Source of the DNA: Planctomycetaceae bacterium
GTDB lineage: Bacteria > Planctomycetota > Phycisphaerae > Phycisphaerales > SM1A02
DNA: 8,499 nt
Assembly (NCBI GenBank): GCA_027488265.1
Contig: JAIYCA010000368.1
Coordinates: forward strand, 1-8,499
Direction of reading: 5' to 3'
In this document: piece by piece, positions 1 to 5,021 of the stretch
Numbering within the stretch: position 1 is the stretch's first letter
How the letters are laid out: the number at the start of each line of letters is the position of its first letter
Made by a program: the position numbers and the translations under genes
The notes under the pieces: generated by a model
What the model saw: the letters and a program-made list of their open reading frames with translations, nothing else
What the model was told of the DNA's origin: nothing
Databases searched by the model: none

Positions 1-120
1 CGTCGGACGCGATTTCCAAGGTCGAACGCTCCGATGTGCTGCGGAATCTGCTCAAACAGGCCTGTTTGAGCAGATTCCGCAGCACATCGGAGCGTTCGAC
101 CTTGGAAATCGCGTCCGACG
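1..120. repeat. Perfect 120-bp palindrome with no loop (2 x 60 bp) at the window edge
   Basis: Every base of 1-60 is the reverse complement of 61-120, with the centre between 60 and 61 (...aaacagg|cctgttt...). There is no spacer and no mismatch, and the left arm reaches base 1, so the full arm length is unknown. The palindrome lies inside an open coding frame, where such symmetry is not expected. Perfect long palindromes without a spacer are known to be unstable in bacteria, while fold-back chimeras at contig ends are common. I therefore read it as an assembly or amplification artefact. A true hairpin end of a linear replicon is the less likely alternative. Confidence 0.97.
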
Positions 121-619
121 CCGTTGCATCAATTTCGCTCTTGACGACCACTCCTCGGCGCGCGGCGGCTGCCGCAGTTGTGCGCTCTCGTCGTTCCTTT
201 CGTCGTGCGAGCGCGAGCGCTCGATCAGCGAGCGTCAGTACGAAACTGATCGCAGCACCTTTTCGACTCGATGCGGTCTGGGCGGTCTGGGCGGGCGTGT
301 CCGCGGCGCGCGCTGCGGCACGTTCTCGACCTTCCCGCGGGTCTTGAGGGCTGATTCGCCGTGCGATCTGCACCGAACCGAGCTGGATGTCAGGATCGCA
401 GTGCTGGTTGCTCTGGCGCGAGGAATCCGTGAACTGTACGGCTTCGCTCGGGTCCATCACCGCGCGACGCACCACCGAGGCGCAGATGTCGCTTGTTGCA
501 AGCATCGGACCGCGTTGGGTTCGTCGACGCCGGATATGGGCGCGAAGCAGCGGTTCGATCTCCGATAAGAGACGAACCATGTCGTCTTGTTCCCAACTTC
601 CGAGCGAAGCTTCGGGCAT
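1..619 (-). CDS. Probable ECF-type RNA polymerase sigma factor, 3' end missing
   Basis: This frame starts at ATG 617-619 and stays open to the left edge. Only the first 186 codons (bases 61-619) are credible, because beyond 61 the sequence is the mirrored palindrome arm. The predicted start is MPEASLGSWEQDD. Residues 14-60 (MVRLLSEIEPLLRAHIR, then SDICASVVRRAV) resemble the first part of sigma region 2 in planctomycete ECF factors, where a segment like SDIVQSV is usual. Residues 124-145 (ISFVLTLADRALALARRKER) resemble the following region-2 helix. Residues 176-186 (RSDVLRNLLKQ) look like the start of region 4. Between the region-2 pieces lies about 60 residues of low-complexity Ala/Gln/Arg sequence. 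It would direct RNA polymerase to a specific promoter set. Its divergent partner is a kinase-like gene, a common planctomycete pairing. No good ribosome binding site is seen at 619. The family call rests on remembered patterns only. Confidence 0.5.
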   Translation of the reverse strand, partial: MPEASLGSWEQDDMVRLLSEIEPLLRAHIRRRRTQRGPMLATSDICASVVRRAVMDPSEAVQFTDSSRQSNQHCDPDIQLGSVQIARRISPQDPREGRERAAARAADTPAQTAQTASSRKGAAISFVLTLADRALALARRKERRERTTAAAAARRGVVVKSEIDATASDAISKVERSDVLRNLLKQACLSRFRSTSERSTLEIASD

Positions 620-824
620 GCGCGGAGGGTACTGGGTGATGCATCGTGCGCAAACGAACGACTCGTCACGCCGATGGAATCGATGGTGTGTGCAGCATCG
701 CGAATCTCAGGAGAATCAAGTGGTTCCGTGACAATTGCGGTGGTCGGCACGAAGCTCGCGGATCAATCACTCGCATACAAAGACTCCAAGTACATGGGAC
801 TCAAGTGCCGCTATCTTTGGCGCC
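620..824. promoter_or_regulatory. Divergent intergenic region between sigma and kinase genes
   Basis: This 205-bp spacer must hold the promoters of both divergent genes. No convincing sigma-70 -35/-10 pair is visible on either strand. The only motif of note is GGAACC on the minus strand (plus-strand bases 722-727), similar to the -35 element of many ECF promoters. It lies about 100 bases upstream of the sigma start, but no clear -10 partner was recognised. No ribosome binding site precedes either start, so leaderless or weakly initiated translation is possible. Confidence 0.3.
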
Positions 825-2834
825 ATGTCGGGGAATTTTGTTCGACGAAAATCGAAGGGGTGGTCTGCCCAGGCTGTGCCCCACTGGAATCTCAGCGCCG
901 ACGAGTCGCTTGAGTCGGCAGTCTTGCGCGACTTCTCACTGTTGGCGTCGCAATACGGATCGTTCCCGTCGATCGAGCGATATCAGTCTCACATTGATCC
1001 GATCAACGATGCGGCCGCGGCGGAAGCGTTCTTGTTTGCCGCGTTCTTTGCAGCGGGAGTCCATGCGCCGCAAGTTGCGCGGGCATGGCGAGAGCGTTGG
1101 CCTGCATGGCAACAGTCGATCGAACGATGCCTCGGGGCCGCGATGATCGCGCGTGACTTTGAAGCAGAGAGCACACCGCTCATCGGCCTTCGAATCGGCG
1201 CGCGTCTGGAAGATGGCGAAGGTCGATATGAAATCACGCGCGAACTTGGGGGCGGCGCGTTCGGCCGCGTCTTCGAAGCGCTCGATCGAACGCTTTCGCG
1301 TTGTGGCGCGCCCGCCTGCGTGGCACTCAAAGTGGTCCGCTCAAAGCGGAGCGACACGCGCGACGCGATCTCGCGGCTCTTGCGTGAGGCTGGAGCCGCT
1401 CGCGCGATCGCGCATGGTGGTGTTGCGCGTGTCCTCGACGCAGGCGAAATCGATGAAGCTGCCCTCAAGTACTTTGACGAGCACTTGGACGAGCACTTGG
1501 ACGAGCCTTTGGACCAGCACTTGGACGAGCCCTTGGACGAGCCTTTTGACTCGCAACCTGACGAGCGATCGGATGGTCCGGCGGATTCCCAGCCATTCGG
1601 AGGCGATGTCGCTGCGGCCTCCGATCGATCTCGCAAGCGTATGCGCGCTGCATCCGAGGTTGATCCAAGCGATAGTCAACGCGACGGTCAACGCAGTCCC
1701 GCAGTATTCATCGTGACCGAGTTTGTCGAAGGACTTCCGCTCTATCTCTGGATCGCCTGTGGCCAACGAACGTGGCAGGAATGCACGACCATCTTGGATT
1801 CGCTTGAGGCAGCCGTGCGCGCCTGCCACGCGAAGTCGATTGAGCATGGCGACATCTCGCCCGCAAATCTGATGATCGATGCCGAAGGTTCACCGCGCCT
1901 GATCGATTTTGGTTTGTCTGCGTGGAACGATCCGTCGCCGCGAGAAGGCGAAGCGGTTCAACCGAGCGAAGCTTCGAGCGAGATTCAGAGAGTGGCGTCA
2001 ACGCTCTCCATCGGCGAGCGCGATCGGGTGCGCCTCACCGAGCTGAAGGAGTGGCTACAGCGCGAGTGCGCAGCGATCGCACCGCTTGAGAGAGGGAACA
2101 TCGAGCTCTCGCGCTCGCAGCTTGTTTCCCGTGCGGCTCGCCAAACTCCGCGTCGACAGTTCCGAAGGTTTGTGCTTGCGGCGCTTCCCGTACTCGCGTT
2201 CAGCCTTGGTTGGATGGCGCTGCGGAGTGAACCTCTCGCGGTTCGCGCGGCAGCGCAGCGACTCTTTGATATCGACAGACTTGAAGGTGGTCCCGACGCA
2301 ACGCTCGAACACCAAATCGCGCGGCGCATTCTCGAGACCGGTGATCTTTCGACGAACAGTGTCTCTCAAGGCAGCGAGGGCGCGCCATCGACAAACGCTG
2401 AGATCGCCGCGGGGCCGACAAATGAGATCTTGCTCAAGTGGATTCAGGACACGCGCATCGAACTTGCACGAGCGCGGCGTGAAGGATCGCCGAATCATGC
2501 GCGTGAGCTACTTCTCGCGTCGGCGCTGGCGGCACATGGCGATTACGTCTGGCCAAAAATGTACGCGTTTGGAGCGCTCCAAAACGTTGCGCTCGAGGCG
2601 AACGATCCAGAATGCGCGAACCATCGAAGAGCGCTCGCAGAGAGCGTGCTCAAGTTGAATCAAGACATCCGATTCGCCACGGACGACGATCGCCTTGCCG
2701 AAGCGGATCGCCTCGCCGCGCAACTGCATGCTCCTGGGCTCAGCGTGCTTGCGCGTCGCGCTTTGACGGCTCGCGTTCCGTCGAAAGTGAGCGAAGTCGA
2801 AGTACTTCCGCGTGTCGTGCGGCCAGTGCCCTGA
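825..2834 (+). CDS. Membrane-anchored Ser/Thr-kinase-like protein with degenerate C-lobe and acidic repeat insert
   Basis: The 669-aa product begins at ATG 825 (MSGNFVRRKSKGW). An upstream in-frame TTG at 735 would add 30 unlikely residues. Kinase motifs in order: glycine loop LGGGAFGRV (about 141-149), ATP-binding Lys in VALKVV (K169), helix-C Glu in LLREAG (E188), hinge VFIVTEFVEG (from 294), catalytic HGDISPAN (H341, D343, N348) and IDFGLS (DFG 361-363). Roughly 80 residues are inserted between about 210 and 292, including acidic DE[H/P]L repeats. After DFG I find no APE or other C-lobe landmarks, and only about 85 residues precede the membrane helix at 449-466 (FVLAALPVLAFSLGWMAL). The final 200 residues are helical and unrecognised, probably outside the membrane. 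It presumably phosphorylates or binds a cytoplasmic partner, perhaps linked to the divergent sigma factor. Activity is uncertain given the short C-lobe. Its last 95 bp overlap the convergent gene. Confidence 0.85.
   Translation: MSGNFVRRKSKGWSAQAVPHWNLSADESLESAVLRDFSLLASQYGSFPSIERYQSHIDPINDAAAAEAFLFAAFFAAGVHAPQVARAWRERWPAWQQSIERCLGAAMIARDFEAESTPLIGLRIGARLEDGEGRYEITRELGGGAFGRVFEALDRTLSRCGAPACVALKVVRSKRSDTRDAISRLLREAGAARAIAHGGVARVLDAGEIDEAALKYFDEHLDEHLDEPLDQHLDEPLDEPFDSQPDERSDGPADSQPFGGDVAAASDRSRKRMRAASEVDPSDSQRDGQRSPAVFIVTEFVEGLPLYLWIACGQRTWQECTTILDSLEAAVRACHAKSIEHGDISPANLMIDAEGSPRLIDFGLSAWNDPSPREGEAVQPSEASSEIQRVASTLSIGERDRVRLTELKEWLQRECAAIAPLERGNIELSRSQLVSRAARQTPRRQFRRFVLAALPVLAFSLGWMALRSEPLAVRAAAQRLFDIDRLEGGPDATLEHQIARRILETGDLSTNSVSQGSEGAPSTNAEIAAGPTNEILLKWIQDTRIELARARREGSPNHARELLLASALAAHGDYVWPKMYAFGALQNVALEANDPECANHRRALAESVLKLNQDIRFATDDDRLAEADRLAAQLHAPGLSVLARRALTARVPSKVSEVEVLPRVVRPVP
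1473..1550 (+). repeat. 12-bp tandem repeat (six and a half units) coding for acidic tetrapeptides
   Basis: Units of the form ttGGACGAGCAC start at 1473, 1485, 1497, 1509, 1521 and 1533, followed by a half unit at 1545. They encode FDEH, LDEH, LDEP, LDQH, LDEP, LDEP, FD within the kinase-like gene (residues 217-242 of its product). The tetrapeptide rhythm continues in decayed form downstream (DSQ, PDER, SDGP, ADSQ) without close DNA similarity. Units differ at only one to three bases, which points to recent expansion by slippage. The unit length keeps the reading frame whatever the copy number. Confidence 0.95.
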
Positions 2835-3840
2835 AGACTGCGTTGTACGTTTGCCACGCCGCGTCTTGTTTGGGACCAGCGGCGGGGTCGCAGTAGTCGA
2901 GTGCGGCGACACAAGCCTCTTTCGCGGGGGTCGACTTTTCACCGCATGCGTTCGAAAGCAGCGCGGCGACGGCGTTTCTCATGAGAGGATCGACCGCGGC
3001 GCAGCACGCAGCGCGAATCGATCGAAGGCCTGAACTACCACGCGCGAAATTCAACATGGAGGCGGACGGTGCTTTGGGAGATTGCACCGTGATACGGTCG
3101 TGAGCCTCGATGAAAAGCGGATCGCCCGTCCACACTTCGACGATGATGCCATCTCGCCAAAGACAGATGGCGGTGTCCTCATCATGGAGAGCGACAAGCG
3201 TGACTTCATCCGCGATCGTTTCGCCGATCGATGGATCGAGTTGTTTGAACGAGACTCTGCCGGAGCTCGAGGAATCAGGGGTTTCGCCGCGGGCAGCGCC
3301 GTCGCCTCGAATCTCGTCGGCTCGAATCTTGTCGCCTCGAATCTTGTCGCCTCCACTCTCGTCGCAAAAGAGCAGAGGTGCGCGCCCAATCGTGTCCGCC
3401 GCGGTCATCGGAAGCCTTGGCGACGAATCGCTCGCGCTGATCCGTCGCCAGGACTTTTCACCCGTCTTTCGCTCGAACTGGACCACGATTGCTGTGGCGG
3501 TTGGTGGAGAAGTTGGGCTTGCAGTTGGAGGTGAAGTTGCAGACGCTCCATCGGCTTCCACAGCGGCGCGCGTCTCATGGACGACCCGTAGTTCGAGATC
3601 AAGTCGCTGGTCGGTCGCGCTGGTCACCTTCACGGCGTTCGACAAGGTTGCGACGCTCTGAGGCTCGTCATCAGTCTTCGCACTCTCGGCAGAGGAGTCT
3701 CGATGCGCGCGGCCATCCACGTGTGTTCGTGCGAAACACGGCGACGCGAGAAGGGCGGCGGTCACAACGCCAAAGACAGGAAAGTTTGACCTGCGTCGAA
3801 GCGCGGTTTCGATCGCAATTCTCGTCAGATGCGTCGCCAC
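2740..3840 (-). CDS. Predicted secreted cysteine-containing protein of unknown function
   Basis: The 366-aa product is read from GTG 3838-3840, chosen because a strong ribosome binding site (GGAGG, 3846-3850) lies five bases upstream. A TTG at 3852 would place that site inside the gene. Residues 1-37 look like a Sec signal peptide: basic RRR, hydrophobic FPVFGVVTAALLA, and likely cleavage after SPCFA. The middle carries a Pro/Thr-rich repeat (about 103-116) and a charged GDKIR-type repeat (about 164-180). The C-terminal half begins near FKQLDPSIGE and has a possible beta segment (VTLVALHDEDTAICLWRDG), then a helical region with five cysteines (279, 280, 299, 310, 317) that could form disulfides outside the cytoplasm. 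I recognise no family. It converges on and overlaps the kinase-like gene by 95 bp, and is divergent from the isomerase gene. Confidence 0.7.
   Translation of the reverse strand: MATHLTRIAIETALRRRSNFPVFGVVTAALLASPCFARTHVDGRAHRDSSAESAKTDDEPQSVATLSNAVKVTSATDQRLDLELRVVHETRAAVEADGASATSPPTASPTSPPTATAIVVQFERKTGEKSWRRISASDSSPRLPMTAADTIGRAPLLFCDESGGDKIRGDKIRADEIRGDGAARGETPDSSSSGRVSFKQLDPSIGETIADEVTLVALHDEDTAICLWRDGIIVEVWTGDPLFIEAHDRITVQSPKAPSASMLNFARGSSGLRSIRAACCAAVDPLMRNAVAALLSNACGEKSTPAKEACVAALDYCDPAAGPKQDAAWQTYNAVFRALAARHAEVLRLRSLSTEREPSKRDAQAR
3301..3365 (-). repeat. 15-bp tandem repeat (four units plus partial)
   Basis: On the plus strand, units gtcgcctcgaatctt start at 3301, 3316, 3331 and 3346, with a partial gtcgc at 3361. 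The first three are nearly identical and the fourth has decayed (gtcgcctccactctc). Read on the minus strand they encode the charged pentapeptides GDKIR, GDKIR, ADEIR, GDGAA in the predicted secreted protein. The unit is a multiple of three, so copy-number change would alter protein length without a frameshift. Confidence 0.93.
3499..3541 (-). repeat. Imperfect tandem repeat coding for a Pro/Thr/Ser linker
   Basis: Two related segments, about ggttggtggagaagttggg (3499-3517) and gcagttggaggtgaagttgc (3521-3540), follow each other on the plus strand. On the minus strand they encode SPPTASPTSPPTATA in the predicted secreted protein, a typical flexible linker. The repeat is less regular than the 15-bp array nearby. 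Confidence 0.7.
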
Positions 3841-3911
3841 TTGTTCCTCCAAGGATCGGTGTTCAATGGTACTTTGAAGAGCCTCATCTGAACCCTCCCA
3901 CGGAGATCGAT
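3841..3911. promoter_or_regulatory. Compact divergent intergenic region
   Basis: Only 71 bases separate the GTG start at 3840 (minus) from the ATG at 3912 (plus), so both promoters must fit here or lie within the genes. The plus strand has ggag at 3902-3905, six bases before ATG 3912, a good ribosome binding site for the isomerase. An extended -10-like string TGGTACTTT occurs at 3867-3875, but no -35 is properly spaced from it, so I do not call a promoter. Confidence 0.4.
3846..3850 (-). promoter_or_regulatory. Ribosome binding site that fixes the GTG start of the secreted-protein gene
   Basis: The minus strand reads GGAGG, five bases (AACAA), then GTG at 3838-3840. This near-perfect Shine-Dalgarno match argues for the GTG over the TTG at 3850-3852, which overlaps it. 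Confidence 0.75.
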
Positions 3912-4904
3912 ATGAAACTTGGTGTCATGGCAGCCCTGTTCGCCGGTCGCAAACTCGAAGACGTCGCCGCCTACTGCGCGGAGATCCAACTCGACGCGAT
4001 CGAGCTTCCCGTTGGCGCGTATCCAGGCAAGCCGTTCTTCGATCCCGCGAAGGTGCTCGCTTCGAAGAAGGAGCAAGACCGGATCAAGGGGATTCTGAAG
4101 GATCACGATCTTGCGTTGTCGGGCTTGGCGGTACACGGAAATCCTGTGCATCCCGACAAGAAGCACGCGGCGAACGATCACCGCGACTTCGTGAACGCCG
4201 TGAAACTCGCGCCGCTCCTCGGCACCGATGTTGTCATCACGTTCTCCGGTTGCCCCGGCGGATCGAAGACCGACAAGATGCCGAACTGGGTGACGTGCGC
4301 GTGGCCGCCGGATTACATGGCGATCCTCGAGTACCAGTGGAAGCAGGTGCTCGTGCCGTACTGGTCGACGCAAGCGCGCTTGTGCGCGCAGCACGGCGTG
4401 AAGGTCGCGTGGGAAGCGCATCCAGGATTCTGCGTCTACAACCCAGACACGCTCATTCGCCTGAGCGAGCAATCGATGAAGGCGTCGGGTTTGAAGGGAA
4501 AACCAGTCCTCGGCGCGAATCTCGATCCATCGCACTTCTTCTGGCAGGGCATCGATCCTGTGGAAGCCGCGCGCGTCCTCGGCGAAGCGGGGCTCCTCTT
4601 CTACGTGCATGCGAAGGACACCGAATTGCACCCGCATCAGGGACGCGTCAACGGCTACAACGACGCGCGGCCGTACACCGACATCAAGAATCGCGCGTGG
4701 AACTTCCGCACGTGTGGATACGGACACGGACACGAGTTCTGGAAGCCGTTTGTCTCGATGCTCCGTCGCCACGGATACGACCACGTGCTCTCAATCGAAC
4801 ACGAGGATTCACTCATGTCGATCGAAGAAGGTCTCGAGCGCGCAGCAGCGTTCCTCACGGAAGCGATCATCACGGATCCGGCCGCGAAGCCGTGGTGGTG
4901 TTAA
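3912..4904 (+). CDS. Sugar-phosphate isomerase/epimerase (TIM barrel, IolE/AP-endonuclease-2-like fold)
   Basis: The 330-aa product starts at ATG 3912 (MKLGVMAALFAGRKLEDVAA), supported by ggag six bases upstream. The frame continues open upstream to 3489, but that part lies antisense to the secreted-protein gene. The N-terminal strand and DAIELPVG (E31) fit the start of the barrel. Likely metal and catalytic residues of this superfamily are visible: E168 in VAWEAHPG, D205 and H208 in NLDPSHFFWQ, H233 and D236 in VHAKDTE, and E296/E298 in SIEHEDS. HGNPVHPD (75-82) supplies further histidines. The length is normal for the family. Members isomerise or epimerise sugars, inositols or related acids in the cytoplasm; the substrate cannot be told here and no catabolic operon surrounds it. 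The gene ends in PWWC, and its stop lies within a tandem duplication. Confidence 0.92.
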   Translation: MKLGVMAALFAGRKLEDVAAYCAEIQLDAIELPVGAYPGKPFFDPAKVLASKKEQDRIKGILKDHDLALSGLAVHGNPVHPDKKHAANDHRDFVNAVKLAPLLGTDVVITFSGCPGGSKTDKMPNWVTCAWPPDYMAILEYQWKQVLVPYWSTQARLCAQHGVKVAWEAHPGFCVYNPDTLIRLSEQSMKASGLKGKPVLGANLDPSHFFWQGIDPVEAARVLGEAGLLFYVHAKDTELHPHQGRVNGYNDARPYTDIKNRAWNFRTCGYGHGHEFWKPFVSMLRRHGYDHVLSIEHEDSLMSIEEGLERAAAFLTEAIITDPAAKPWWC

Positions 4905-4947
4905 GCGCGCTTCGCGCGCGGGTGGTGTTGAGCGCGCTTCGCGCGCG
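4894..4947 (+). repeat. 27-bp tandem duplication spanning the isomerase stop codon
   Basis: Bases 4894-4920 and 4921-4947 are two copies of one 27-bp unit, differing at a single base (TAA in copy one, TGA in copy two). The unit holds ggtggtgtt, the stop codon and a GC-only hairpin. Because 27 is a multiple of three, the second stop (4929-4931) is in the same frame as the first (4902-4904). Read-through would add only eight residues. Confidence 0.95.
4905..4946 (+). terminator. Two identical GC-only hairpins after the isomerase gene
   Basis: GCGCGC-TTC-GCGCGC occurs at 4905-4919 and again at 4932-4946, each able to form a six-base-pair stem with a three-base loop. The first starts immediately after the stop codon. 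Neither is followed by a T-run, so these are not classical intrinsic terminators. They may pause transcription, protect the mRNA 3' end, or simply be duplicated GC-rich sequence. Confidence 0.45.
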
Positions 4948-5007
4948 GGTGACGCTGTGAAAGGACGAGACGCGCGTCCGTTGCGTGAGAAAATCTGCGT
5001 TTGTGCC

Positions 5008-5012
5008 GAAGG
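5008..5012 (+). promoter_or_regulatory. Ribosome binding site for the 457-aa membrane protein
   Basis: gaagg at 5008-5012 lies nine bases before ATG 5022. It favours this ATG over the in-frame TTG at 5001, which would add seven residues. Confidence 0.55.
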
Positions 5013-5021
5013 TTGTCTTCG

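Noticed and set aside
36..347. Plus-strand frame of 103 codons beginning in the palindrome
   Set aside because: It starts in the probable artefact and runs antisense to the sigma-like frame. Its Arg/Ala/Ser-rich product has no recognisable feature.
735..824. TTG start at 735 for the kinase-like gene
   Set aside because: There is no ribosome binding site, and the 30 added residues have a Ser/Arg/Thr-rich non-coding look. ATG 825 is preferred.
1473..1550. CRISPR-like array
   Set aside because: The 12-bp units are contiguous with no spacers and encode in-frame peptides.
989..1636. Minus-strand frame of 215 codons opposite the kinase-like gene
   Set aside because: The Ser/Lys/Cys repeats in its product are the antisense reading of the 12-bp array. 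The plus strand carries clear kinase motifs here.
3489..3911. N-terminal extension of the isomerase by 141 codons
   Set aside because: The extension is Arg/Ser-rich, antisense to the secreted-protein gene, and outside the family's usual length. ATG 3912 has a ribosome binding site.
3825..4784. Minus-strand frame of 319 codons opposite the isomerase
   Set aside because: Its Arg/Val/His-rich product is a typical high-GC shadow of the well-supported plus-strand gene.
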